From Fulvia fulva (Eukaryota; Ascomycota; Dothideomycetes; Mycosphaerellales; Mycosphaerellaceae): a DNA stretch of 64,000 nucleotides. How positions within the stretch are numbered: position 1 is the first letter of the stretch; each line of letters begins with the position of its first letter. Below are positions 1 to 11,329 of this stretch, one piece after another. The stretch is from contig NC_063012.1 in the NCBI RefSeq assembly GCF_020509005.1, forward strand, positions 2,480,001 through 2,544,000. The letters run 5' to 3'. Below the pieces are notes generated by a model, which had not been told where the DNA came from, ran no database searches, and saw only the letters and a list, made by a program, of their open reading frames with translations. The translations under genes were made by a program, and so were the position numbers.

Positions 1-1775
1 TTGTCTAGTAAACCCGTTGTCTAGACTAAACTTCGAGGAGGAGTACCGTTTATCTACTCGATCTCGGAAATTCTTAAGCTATAGTATACTAGTATACTCT
101 CTTAAGAACGTGACGGTACCGCTATAGCTAATACTAAGTCCAAAGATCAGTAGGAGCTATAGTATAGAAGATATGTACACCTTAGTAAGGGACTACTAAG
201 AAACCTATATAGAGTCACTAATAAGAAAGATCCTATTCCTATTCCTTCTAAACACTAGAATTGTAAGGTCTGCTCCCTTATAAACATAAGGAAGTTCAAA
301 GGACCTACTATAGAGAGGAAAGGGGAGAGGCTAGCCCTCATCTCTATTAATATCTATAGGCCTTTTCAGGGCGTAGTCTCTAGGCTAGGATATAAATATT
401 AGCTTAAGATTGTAGACAACTTCTCTAGGAAGAAGTAGGTAATCCCTTTGAAGGCTAGGAGCGACGCTCCTATAGCCCTATAGGATTAGAAGGTCTAGGT
501 AGAACGGTAGTCAAGGTGCTTTCTATCTACGATCCGTAGTAATAGTACAAAGGAAATTCTCGCCTTACTAAAAGAGTAGGAGAAGGAGTTTAGCACTTAG
601 ATAGACATAACTAATGCCTACAACTCTCTTCAAAATGGACCTATAGAAAGGTCAATTCAAGCCTCTAAGAATATAGTCCGGGCTATACTTAAAGACTCTA
701 GTATACTAGTTGAGTTCTAGCCAGAAGCTTTATAAGTATAGACTATGATTAGAAACAGACTACCTAATAGTCCGATCATTAATAGTATTGCTCTTTTACT
801 AGAAGAAGCCTTTACTAGCTAAGTACCGTTAGTCGACTATTTCCGCGTCTAGGGATGTAAAGCTATAGTCTATATAGACCTAAGAGCCTAACCTTAAGGC
901 TTAAGGAGAGATAAGGTAATAAACCGAGGAAAAGAAGCCGTGTTTATAGGCTACTTAGAAAACACTATAAAACAATAGCTATTCTAGGATCCCGACATAA
1001 AAGCTATAAAAGCGTATAGTCACGTCGACTAGTTTAAGAATAAGAAGGGGGGAGATATAGATCTTAGTATCACCTTTACTAACTAGCCGAGTCGAGCGCT
1101 ATAGCGCAGTCCTATTAGGAGGAAGCCCTTTAGGGCGAAATTTTCCGATAGGGGATTATTAGAGACACCGTTACGAAAGCTAGGAGAAAATATTAAGGCG
1201 GTTTTAACACTATCGAAGGCCGATAACGGTGGATCTATACAGAACCTACCTAAGTCATTAATACTATAGCAACCGCTGTTTATATAACTTCCCCCTCCCC
1301 TAAAGGACATTAGGGAATACTAGAAGTTTAGAGATCAGGGTACTCTAATAAAAGAAAAAGAAGATGTCGTTCAGTTCGACCTATCCGAACACCTAGCGCC
1401 ACCTTAGGTTATAGGTAATAAGAGGTCAAGGGGGGACGGAGATAATGACTCTAAAGAGTATAAGGCTAAACACTATAAGGCTCTTATCGCCTAGATGTTC
1501 TGTCTAGACCCTATAATAAGCTAGGTAGAGGAGATTCTAAACGACGTAGAAGAATATACATTTGCTACTATTAGGCAGGCTATAGCCTATTAGTAGGAAG
1601 TGCTAATCCTAAAGTCCTATAAGGTAGCCGTAGGAGACCCCAAATAGGGACATATATAGAGAGAGGCAATCGAGAACGAACTTATTACCTTAGTAAGTAA
1701 CAATCCCTAGGAAGCAGTTGTACCGCTAAAGGGTACGAATCTAATTACTTCTAGGTGGGTCTTTAATATAAAAAG
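1..1775 (+). mobile_element. RIP-degraded Copia retrotransposon, integrase part
   Basis: Despite stops in every frame, the plus strand still aligns by eye with the Pol of the younger Copia element nested to its right. A stretch near 320-480 reads as the start of the integrase core (the ...RLALxSI and KIVDNFSRKK words), and 1,741-1,770 reads as the SRWVF words at the start of reverse transcriptase. CpA and TpG are almost gone and TpA is abundant, which is the RIP signature. The 5' end lies outside the window. The element continues after the nested insertion at 7,396. Confidence 0.85.
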
Positions 1776-2010
1776 TGTTGAACAGGTACGGGTGGATGGC
1801 AGCGGAGTGGAGTAAGAGATCAATCTTTAACTGACTAATAGCACGAGCATGCAGCAATATATCAGGAACCAATATGTTGATTGTGTTAGATGTCTATCTA
1901 AGCTAAAGGGGAGAGAAGGTATCTCCCTACAAGCTGAGTCATTGTGGATGCCTCAGGCTGCCAGATCACTTCCTGATTGTTGACTCCCTTTGAGATGCTA
2001 CATCTTAACA
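1776..2010 (-). repeat. 3' LTR of nested Copia element
   Basis: This 235-bp repeat starts tgttgaacag and ends catcttaaca on the plus strand. It matches 7,156-7,390 except for two transitions (Ttt/Ttc near 1,827 and Gca/Aca near 1,851). In element orientation it is the 3' LTR. The polypurine tract gagtgggag (complement of 2,011-2,019) abuts it. Confidence 0.97.
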
Positions 2011-2019
2011 CTCCCACTC
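2011..2019 (-). other. Polypurine tract of nested Copia element
   Basis: On the minus strand this reads gagtgggag directly before the 3' LTR, the expected plus-strand primer position. The same nonamer precedes the LTR of the older Copia element at 8,843-8,851, which supports both calls. Confidence 0.8.
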
Positions 2020-2075
2020 ATCTCGTATGGGAGGTTACAGTCTGCTCACTTCCTGTCAATAGTACTTGGACCTTT

Positions 2076-5000
2076 TTATGACAGGTTCAGCTGGCTTACA
2101 AACCTCTGGAAGTGTGGACCAGTCTTTGGTTTTGTAAACCCGTCTGCAACCATCTCAGAGGTTGGGGTGTACTCAACAGCAATAAGCCTCCTCCACCAAA
2201 GTTTCCTAACAGCGTTATAGGCAATGTCAATGTGCTTCGACTTGTCATGAACATGTGCATCTTTCACTAGGGTGAGGGCAGCTTGATTGTCACCTCTTAA
2301 TTGGACTGGTCTCAAATTTGATACAGTCTCCTGGTTTCCAGTGATTCTTGGTTGATAGGAACAGTCTCCCACTAACTCTGGACAATCCATTTCCCTCAGC
2401 AGTGAAGCTAGGAATTAGGACTGCTTCGCACATGCATTCATAGCCATGTATTCAGCCTCCATTGTGGATGTTGCTACAGACTTTTGCTTCTTGCTTATCC
2501 AAGAAACTGGTGCCCCACAGAGGAAGAAGACATACCTAAGGATTGAGACTCTGTCTGCTTTGTCTATTGCATAATCAGAATCACAGTATCCAATAAGGTG
2601 TCCTTTTCCAGACTTTGAGAACTGAAGTCCTAGATCAGGGTATGATCTTAGGTACCTAGTGATCTTCTTCAAAGCCTTCATGTGGTAGGTGGATGGGTCA
2701 CTCACAAATGAGCTCATCCTTCCTAGGGCAAAAGCAATGTCTGGCCTTGTGATTGTTGCTGGCCACATCCAAGTACCATTAATACTCTGGTACTCTGCCT
2801 TGTCACACCTCTCATCCATGTGGCTTGAAGGTTTGAGGGCCTCATAGCTGTCCATGGGTGAGTGTGTAGGTGCTGCCTTCTCATGGTTCATTCCCATCTT
2901 GGCTAGGCTGTCCCTAACAAAGTGTCCTTGGTCAAGTTTCAGGATTCCTCTCTTCCTGTCCCTTGTGACTCTCATGCCAAGGATCTTTTCAGGTTCACCT
3001 AGATCTTTGATCTTGAAGATCTTGCCAAGTTCTCTTTTGAACCAGAGAACATCTGTCAACTTTGGTGCAGCAATTGGAATGTCATCCACATGTATAAGGA
3101 TTATGATCTCCCTCTTCTTATGGATAAGTAGGCATGGATCCACTTCTGACTGTGTGAATCCAATCTCTCTGAGCTTTGACACACAGAGTTGATTCCAATC
3201 TCTAGCTGCTTGCTTAAGTCCATACAAGCTTTTGAGGATTTTGAACACCATGTTTGGTGGAAGCTCAACTCCTGGTGGTGGTAACATGAAGATGTCTTCA
3301 TGGAGGGTGCTTTCTGTGAATGCATTGTTCACATCCACTTAGTGAAGATGAAGATCCTTCTTACACACAATAGCCATAAACACCCTAAGGGTGTCCTGTC
3401 TTACTGTAGGTGCAAATGTCTCCATAAAGTCAACACCAAACTTCTGTGAGAAGCCCCTTGCAACTAGTCTAGCCTTGAACTTTTCAATAGCTCCACTAAT
3501 GCTTCTCTTAATATCAAAGACCCATCTTGATGTAACCAGATTTGCTCCTTTTGGTGGAACAGAATTTTCCCAGGTGTTGTTACTCTGTAGAGCATCTAGT
3601 TCCTTTTGGATTGCTTCCTTCCAAAGATGTCCCCATTTCTTGTCATTCACAGCATCCTTGTAGGATTTTGGAATTGGGACCTCTTGCTTGTATGCAATGG
3701 CTTCTACAGTTGCTGCAAAGGCCATTTCCTCAACTTCTTCCAGGAATTCGCTATCCCATGGTATTGAACTGTCCACTGATTGCATGGCTGCAAAGAAAGC
3801 TTGGTGAAAAGCAGCAAGGTTCTCTGAGAGGTCTATTGCTTCTCCCACTTCAGTGGTTAGTTCGGGCTTAGGGACCATGGATCTTGGGGCTTTCTGTTTC
3901 ATGTCATAGCCCTCAACATTATAGTCAGCCTTTCTCTTTCCAAGGGATGATTTAGGGACCGTCACTTGTGACCTAGTAACGTCTATTTCCTGGGGATCTA
4001 GGGAGCTTCTCTCAATTGGCTGATCGATTTTCTGAAATTCCCCTACGTTCTCCGGAGGCTGGGGAAGTTGCACAAACAGCTTTCTCGGCTGAGCGACTTT
4101 AGGGCTCTCAATTGGCTGATCTATTTCGGGGGGGCTCTGATGGACGCCTGAATGGTAGGTAGATTGTCCTAAGGATACGTTCTTCCTCGGCCTTCCTAAG
4201 GGCTTCCTAGCTGGTGCACTGCTTGGTAGATTCAATGTTGGAACATTGAGACCCATATCACCTCCAGGCTGGTCCTCAAAGAAGTCTGCATGTGTGTGTT
4301 GTTTAACAGCTCTCATGTCTGGTTCCCAAAAGAGCCAGGCTTTAGCTGTGTTTTCAACATACCCAATAAACACTGCTTCTTTACCCCTATTCATTAGCTT
4401 GTCACTTCTTGCCCATTGAGGTTGGGATCTTGTGTCCATATAGACAACAGCTTTGCATCCCCAAACTTTCAAATGGTTGATGGTCGGTTTGATACCATCA
4501 AAAGCCTCATCTGGTGAAACCTTGAACCCATCGTAATCTGGGCCATTTGGCAGTTTGTTCCTCATATAAGTTTGGGCCTCTAGTGCTTCAGGCCAAAATT
4601 CAACCGGCATTTTAGCCTCTTCAAGCATTGCCCTTATAGAGTCCTCTGAGGTTTGTATTGACCTCTCAACTGGTCCATTCTGTAGAGAGTTGTATGCCTC
4701 AGTCGGCTCGAGCCCAATCCCCAAATCCTTCTCCCACTGCTTCACTAATGCAATAAGTTCTTTTGCATTGTCAAGTCTTACTGCTTTCAGCTGCGCTGAT
4801 GATTTCCTCTCTGCTTTGATCTTCCAGTTCTGGAGAGCAACTGGAGCATCTTCTCTTTTCCTAAGAGGAAAGGTCCACTTCTTCCTAGAGAAGTTGTCAA
4901 CAATCTCAAGCCAGTATTTGAATCCTAGTCTTGAGATTGGTAGTGGGCCACATATGTCAATAGATACAAGGGCAAGTCTTTCAGGTCTTCTCTCTGTAAC

Positions 5001-6731
5001 TTTGCCTTTGTACTTCTTCATCTTTGCTATTGAGCATACTCTGCACTGGTGAAAGCCATCCTTAGGGATAGGAATGGGTTCTTTCAAGTCTGTTACCTTG
5101 TGAAGATTCTGGAGCAAATTCTTCCCAAAGTGTGCAAATCTTCTATGCCAAAGCTCCCACTGCTTCAGGTCGGTCTCTGATTGAGCAGTCACAAAGGCAT
5201 TCTCCATTGGTGGTGCACATGATGAGTAATGTGCCCGTTCTTGTAGGAGAGGAGAAATCTCATCAATGAATGGAACCCCCCCAAGGAGCTTTGTCTGGAC
5301 AACAGTCTCACCAGAGGGGGAAACAAGAGAAAATGATGGAGGTTGCACACCAAACTGCTTGCTAAACTGGTTCCATGAAACCAGGTTCACTCCTAGCTTG
5401 GGTACAAGCAGGACATCTTCCAAAACAACTTTTCTGCCAGCTCTCCCACTCATCTCTGCATTCCCAATATGAGTGGCCAATAAAAACCCACCTCCCACTT
5501 TGATCCATTTCTTCCTTGTCAAGGGAGTCATAGATCTAAAGAGGCAGCTTTGGTCAGTCATATGGGATGAAGCACAGGAGTCAAGTAACCACTCTGACGA
5601 GGGGAACTTGCCTTGGACTTCTGCAGTTGAGTGAGCCACTTCATCATACTCATCATCATCAGACATTGTCTCTGGGGATGAGCTGCATGGTGACTCTTGG
5701 GCGGAGAAACCTTTTCCAGTCTTCTTTGCTTTAGAGGTATAAGACTGGGCCTGGTTCTTCTGGAGTGACAGCATGTCAGAGCTGAGTTTCTTCACCATTT
5801 TCTTAAGTTCTTCCATAGAGGACTTCTCTCTTGGTGTCCTCCTTGAAGTGGGTGGTGGAGTTCTCTTCTTCTTGACATGTGTTGTATTCTGGGAAGATGG
5901 TGGTTGGGAATGAGATCTAAGGACCTTTCTTGCCTCAGGCAAACTAGGGCAGTCCTTGATCAGATGATCCTTCTCACAGAGAAGGCAGGAGAGTGGTCTT
6001 GCTAGACCTGAGGGCTTGACCCAGGTGGCTGCCATGCCATACTCAGCCTTAGAGGGATCCAACCTGGCTTCTTGAGCTTCAAGGATCTTTAAGGTCCTTT
6101 CATGATCCATCTTTGGCTGAGCCATGATAGTATCCCTGGCTACATGGTAGTCAGGTGGCAGTGAGCTTAAGAGCTGGGTCATCCTCACATCAGCTTTCCT
6201 GTAATGCTGACCCTCTGGGTCAACATCAGCAATCCTTTTTCCAAGAGAAACCAGGTGTGTCCATGCGGATCTGATGGTGAACTCTTCACTCATCTCAAAG
6301 GTCACAAATTGCTTTGTGAGCTCATGTGCATGGGTTGGTAGCACCTGGCTATACTTGTTCCAGAGATACACCCACTTCTCAGCAGCTCTTCCAGATTCAC
6401 ATGAGCCCTCAAGCTCAAATTCATCTTCTTCTGTGATCCTACTAAGGATACTGAAGTTGCATACTGCATTGTGTCTTGTCCATGTTGGCGTATTGAGGAT
6501 CTCTTTGGTTGTAGCCTCTTCTTGGAGTTTCAGAGTCTTGCCCTTGATGTTGTCAAAAGACACTTCCATTAGGTCATCAATTGCAAAGAATGCTGATTGG
6601 CTCTCCATCTTGTATCTCTGAAGGTTGAACCATCTCTTCCAATTGTCCCTCCCAAGAATTGGGATTTTGCCTCCCTTCTCCTCTGTCTTCTCTTGGTATG
6701 AATCCATAATAAATTGGATGTAATGAAACAA
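2076..6731 (-). pseudogene. Copia Gag-Pol polyprotein with two in-frame stops
   Basis: One continuous frame of about 1,550 codons is split by two stops, at about 3,337 and about 2,412. Both fall where the related copy or the family has glutamine, so each looks like CAA to TAA, a RIP-type C-to-T change at CpA. Domains in order: Gag with a zinc knuckle of spacing CX2CX3HX4C near 5,950-5,990 (one residue shorter than usual); protease with DSCASSHMT near 5,550-5,590 in place of the usual DSG; integrase H-H-C-C and D-D-E core; reverse transcriptase with HVDD instead of YVDD near 3,085; RNase H with the MEAEYMAMN and GDNQAAL words. The frame opens at 6,731; a second ATG at 6,707 (MDSYQEK) is an equally good start. 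The stops probably make this copy non-autonomous. Confidence 0.93.
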
Positions 6732-7142
6732 GGTGTGTATGTTCCAAGGTGGTGGCTCAGATCCTGCTGAGGCTTCTGGTGTAGAATGGGAAAGTTCGTA
6801 GGTGTGGATACCAAGGCCTGCTTGGTAAAGTAAAGAAGGAGCGGTGTGAGGTCTCGGGGCTAGGACACAGGTCTGTCTCTCCTAGCAGAGCTTCAAATGA
6901 CTTACTTGAAGTCCTTCTTGATAGTATCTCGATGCAGTTCTGCCTACAGAGTATCTTCAAGGTATTGGCTTTGAGTAAGCCGCACAGAGTCCTTGTCTGG
7001 GTTACCTATCACTTAGTATCGAACTAAGCTCCTTGATAGGATAGACGGGGTAGACTTCTGATTCCCAGATGTTTTCTGCTACGATAGCAAGGGATACAAG
7101 TAACCTATACTGATATAGGTTGCTCTTATTCCTGCACAAACC

Positions 7143-7155
7143 CGGGCTCATAACC
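7143..7155 (-). other. Primer binding site matching the anticodon arm of initiator tRNA-Met
   Basis: The 13 bases next to the 5' LTR read cgggctcataacc on the plus strand. That includes the anticodon stem-loop of fungal initiator tRNA-Met (anticodon CAT), not its 3' end. Priming from an internal cut in initiator tRNA is known for Drosophila copia and yeast Ty5. The tRNA match is from memory of the conserved arm and has not been aligned. Confidence 0.75.
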
Positions 7156-7390
7156 TGTTGAACAGGTACGGGTGGATGGCAGCGGAGTGGAGTAAGAGAT
7201 CAATCTTCAACTGACTAATAGCACGAGCATACAGCAATATATCAGGAACCAATATGTTGATTGTGTTAGATGTCTATCTAAGCTAAAGGGGAGAGAAGGT
7301 ATCTCCCTACAAGCTGAGTCATTGTGGATGCCTCAGGCTGCCAGATCACTTCCTGATTGTTGACTCCCTTTGAGATGCTACATCTTAACA
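7156..7390 (-). repeat. 5' LTR of nested Copia element
   Basis: Partner of 1,776-2,010, with two mismatches over 235 bp. In element orientation this is the 5' LTR, and the primer binding site lies immediately inside it. The target duplication aaaag follows at 7,391-7,395. Confidence 0.97.
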
Positions 7391-8851
7391 AAAAGAATGA
7401 TTAGTAGAGCTATTAAGAAGTTCAAGGCAAGACTAGTTATAAGAGGGTTTTTATAGAAATATAGAGTTGACTTTGAAGAGACCTTTATACCTACTATTAG
7501 ACATAATACTCTCCGAGTATTTATAGCAGTAGTGTATAAGAGAGATCTCGAGATACACCTAGTAGATATGAATAATGCTTTTACCTAAAGTAGCCTTCTT
7601 AAAGACATCTATATAATCCCACCCCTAGGAGTTGAAGCACCTCTAAACATAGTGTTCAAGGTCCTACAAAGCCTTTATAGGCTTAAGTAAGCAGCTAGAG
7701 ACTAGAACAAGCTCTATATTACGAAGCTAGAGAAGATTAGATTTACCTAGTCCTAGGTAGATCTATGCCTACTTATCTATACGGATAGAGACCTTATAGT
7801 CCTTACCTATGTGGATGACATACCTATTATAGCTCCGAAGCTATTAGATGTTTAGTAGTTTAAGGCTAAGCTTAGAAAAGTGTTTAAGATTAAAGATCTT
7901 AGTAAACCTACGAAGATCCTTAGAATAAGGATTATAAGAGACAGGTCCTAAGGCACTTTGAAGCTTGATTAAGGACACTATGTCCACGCTAACTTAGCCA
8001 AGATGAACATGGCTAGAGAGAAGGCTACGCTAACCTACTTACCTATAGAGAGCTACGAGCATTTAGTGCCTACGGCACCTATAGATAAGAGGTGCAATAA
8101 ACAGGATTACTAGAGCCACAATGGTACCTAGATGTGGCCAATAACAATGACAAGGCTAGATTTAGCATTCCCCCTTAGAAGAATTGGCTTATATGTTGCT
8201 AATCCCTCGTAGTAGCATATAAAGGCTTTAAAGAAGCTCTCCCGATACCTACGGTCGTACCCAGACCTAGGTCTTATATATAGAAAGGGAGGGGGCAATC
8301 TCTAGGGATACTCGGACTCTGACTACGCCATGGACAAAGTGGATAGAGTCTCAATTCTGGGATACGTGTGGTTCCTTTGTGGATCACCTGTGTCCTGGAT
8401 GAGTAGGAAGCAGAAGTCTGTTGCAACATCAACAATAGGAGTTCATGGCTATGAACGCAGCCGCAAAGCAGTCACAATTTCTTGCTGCTGTCCTCAGGGA
8501 AATGGGGTGCCCAGAACTGGTGGGAAAGAGCTCTTTCCAGCCGAGTGTAAGGGCAAGCAAGGGCACTGTTGACGAGCTAAGGCCAGTCAAGCTCATAGGT
8601 GATAACCAAGCCGCTTTGACACTTGTCAAAGATGCCCATGTGCATGAAAGGTCAAAGCATATTGATGTTGCATATAACTATGTCAGACATCTCTGGTGGC
8701 AGAAGAAGATTGCAGTGGACTACTACCATACAAAGGACATGGCTGCTGATGGGTTAACAAAGCCCCTCAATGGCCAGCAGTTCTAAAACTTTGTGAGGCA
8801 GCTCCAGCTTGCGTAAAGGGATTGTAGGAGACCATGTGGCCTGAGTGGGAG
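7391..8851 (+). mobile_element. Older Copia element resumed: RT and RNase H
   Basis: The frame broken at 1,775 continues here through reverse transcriptase (IKKFKARL, then LTYVDDIPI at 7,800-7,825, retaining YVDD) and RNase H. Up to about 8,325 the sequence is heavily RIPed. From about 8,330 it is abruptly normal: readable protein runs at 8,330-8,440 and 8,445-8,786 (GDNQAALTLVKDAHVH) apart from a small frameshift near 8,437. The end of the frame is about 8,785. The polypurine tract gagtgggag is at 8,843-8,851. Confidence 0.88.
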
Positions 8852-9085
8852 TGTTGAGAACATACAGGCCGCAGGACAAGCATGTGGGTGTGGGTGTGTC
8901 ATGTGACTAAATCACGTGACTAGGGTTTGCCAGCCCATAGGCTGGCAAACATCCGGACACCTAGCATCTACCTACACCAACACTAGCGATACTGTATGTA
9001 GATACACACTATCCCATTGGGTCCTTCTTCGTCTTTTGTGTGATCCGCCGTCTTCCACTGCTACGCAACTCGTACCTATTTAATA
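8852..9085 (+). repeat. 3' LTR of the older Copia element
   Basis: It starts tgttgagaac directly after the polypurine tract. Its end is inferred at tttaata (9,079-9,085), which would be ttcaaca before RIP and so mirrors the tgttga start. That gives 234 bp, close to the 235 bp of the younger element. Most of the LTR is not RIPed. The right boundary is an inference. Confidence 0.65.
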
Positions 9086-9099
9086 GAATAGAGTATAGG

Positions 9100-9525
9100 G
9101 AGAGGTGAATAGAGGGCAAGGGCAAGGAACAGAAACTTCTAAGCTATAATTAGCAATAAGGGAGACCTCTAGAGAATTATAAGGTGGATCATCTACTAAG
9201 GATTTTTGGAGTAGTTCTCTCTTACTAGGGAAACAGAGAGATAGATTGAGGAGAGAAAGAAGGAGGAGGAGAGTAGGAAGAGGGGGACAACTCTAGGGTT
9301 ATAGACAAGGTAGTCAGAGGCTAACTACTATGACACTAGTACACCCTAATAGAAGGAAAACTGAGAACTTATAGTAAGGAAGCTATTAGAGAAGGAGAGG
9401 AGGTTTTTACCTAGGAATAGGTTTCCTACCTTATATAGTAATATATATAGACATAAACCCGTATAGGCCGGAGGGCACTATAACGGGTAAATAAATCATC
9501 TATCTATCTATATATCTATTGTTAT
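9100..9525 (+). mobile_element. RIPed 3' end of a Tad1-like LINE
   Basis: The degraded frame resembles the C-terminus and 3' UTR of the better-preserved LINE at 57,580-58,430. It shares the ggcactat word before the end and a terminal (atct)n run at about 9,495-9,520. No intact frame remains. The left limit is approximate. Confidence 0.6.
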
Positions 9526-10299
9526 ATATAAATAGAAACCCGAATAGGTGAAAACCCTTCCCGCCTCTAACTTCTCCTTATCTAGATTAGCTTTCCCTCT
9601 AAACGTACATAGTCTATATTACTACCCCGTTAGCCCCCGCTCCTAGCCGGTCTCGTCGCGCTACGCCGTATCCTCTCTTCCTATACTGTTCCTACTAGGC
9701 GGTACTATTCTAGCTAGCCCTTCTCTAGTATCTAGTTCGTAATACGCCGTAGGTCCTTAACGTTGTTAAGAAGTGCCCTAATCGTCCGGTTCCTCGCCTT
9801 TACTATCTACTGCCCCCTTCCTAGCGACTACCTCGGATAGACGAGGAGTACGTACCGTACGTTCTAGGAGTAATAGCCGTAGGGGTAGCTAGTATTTATG
9901 TATTCTAGAACCTTCCTCTATAATAGGTACCCCTAGAGGCCGATATATTCGCTTCGTAGTTAGGTTACTATACTACTCTATACCCTCGTAAGGCGGTAGT
10001 AGATAAGCTTCGGGGGGTACTTAACCGTAGATTTCGTGGCTAACTATTCCTTAGGTTGTCCCGCTAGCTAAGGGCGTCTACTATACCTAGACAATGTTAA
10101 TAAGTACGGTAGAAATAGAGACGGGAACGCCTCTAATCGGCTAATATATTAGGGGAATAAGAATTTAATACGCGGTAAAGACGATAGATTACCTAGTACA
10201 AACTACGATCTAGGAGGTAAAGAATAAGATAGAAAGCCGCTACCGGAGAGGGGCTAGACATAGGACAAGGTAAAAAGAGGATGACCTTACTACCTTTAC
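9526..10299. other. RIPed repeat sequence, family not identified
   Basis: TpA-rich sequence without open frames, with stops in all six. It may be more of the LINE that ends at 11,075, but no motif could be read with confidence. Confidence 0.5.
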
Positions 10300-11075
10300 G
10301 GCCGTATAGACAAGTACTGAATGGCTAGTATAAAAAGAGGAGGAGCGTAGGACTCGCTAGGCCGGCGGGAGCAAGGCTAAGACCTAAAGCCTAGCGGAAT
10401 AGATAGTAAGCTACCTATAGGAGTAGGACTAGAAAAGGAAGCCCCCTAAGACAATAGGCCCGATAGTACTCCGAGCTTTCTAGAGACATAATTACTAGCT
10501 ATATAGGGACCTAATAAGGGCCGAAGTAAGTATAGCGATCTAAATTAGGTCCGAATATATTAGACTAAGGGCCTACCTATTTAGGAGACGCGTACTAGAC
10601 ATCTAAAGCCTAGCCTACTAGTATAGCTACCTATCGTAAAACTAAGAATATATACTACTACGATGCCCGTAGTAGGCGAGAGGTAGGGGAAATTGAAGGC
10701 ACTAAGCGGGAAGGAGAGACTATAAGTCAATTATTAGGGACAAAGGCAACATTCGCCGAATCTCTCGGTAGATACTATAGTAGGGATCCTCTAGTAGTTT
10801 AGCCTCGCTAGCGAGACGGAGGAGTAGATAGACAAGAGGCGGAAGCTAGGGGGGTTATAGATAGGGTAGTTATTAGGGCAGGCCTATAACACTAGCGTAC
10901 CCTTAATAAGGGAAATCCAAGACGATAACGAGGGGGAAAAGACAGGCGGGAAGGAGGAGGGGTTTTTACTAATACGATTTCTCCTCTATATATACGGAAA
11001 CAAGATAGTATAGCTATATAGGCTAAAGGGCACTACAATAGCTTAAATGAAATATCTATCTATCTATATTATAGT
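10300..11075 (+). mobile_element. RIPed Tad1-like LINE, ORF2 C-terminus and tail
   Basis: Through the stops one can read the C-terminal layout of LINE ORF2: a Cys-His zinc-finger area near 10,600-10,680, then a FSLASETEEQID-like stretch near 10,795-10,840 that parallels FSLAEETERWIEG in the copy at 57.8-58.1 kb. The 3' end has ggcactacaatag and an atctatctatct tail at 11,051-11,070. Confidence 0.7.
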
Positions 11076-11260
11076 AATCTATAGATAAAGCTACTACTAT
11101 ATCTAATTCAAGCGCTTCTTACTAAGAAAGTTAGGCTTAGAGAGATAGACTATAATACCGGTAATATACGAGAGCTCGAGACTAATACCTTATATAATTA
11201 CGTATTCTTCCGTAAGTTCTTAATATAGTATTACTATATCTACGTATAGAATAAGCTATA
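11076..11260. other. RIPed sequence between LINE and DNA transposon
   Basis: Short AT-rich RIPed stretch holding the TA target (11,259-11,260) of the Fot1-like insertion. Nothing else is recognisable. Confidence 0.5.
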
Positions 11261-11329
11261 ACGTACTTTACTACCGAGCGGGCTATACTACCGAGCGGGC
11301 TACTTTTACTAAGAACTATACTACTTCTA
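11261..11329 (+). repeat. Left terminal inverted repeat of Fot1-like element
   Basis: 69 bp starting acgtacttta. Its complement is at 13,059-13,127. The less-mutated copy at 62,351 starts acgtgcttta, so one TG-to-TA RIP change can be seen directly. Confidence 0.9.

Larger units (their letters stand above)
1776..7390 (-). mobile_element. Nested, nearly intact Copia LTR retrotransposon
   Basis: A complete 5.6-kb Ty1/Copia element is oriented on the minus strand. It has two 235-bp LTRs (1,776-2,010 and 7,156-7,390) that differ at only two positions, both transitions. LTR ends are TG...CA. A 5-bp target duplication, aaaag, flanks it (1,771-1,775 and 7,391-7,395). It interrupts the reverse transcriptase region of an older Copia element, whose reading resumes directly after the duplication. 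The gag-pol reading frame is long and not RIP-degraded apart from two CAA-to-TAA type stops, so the insertion is recent relative to its host element. Confidence 0.97.
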
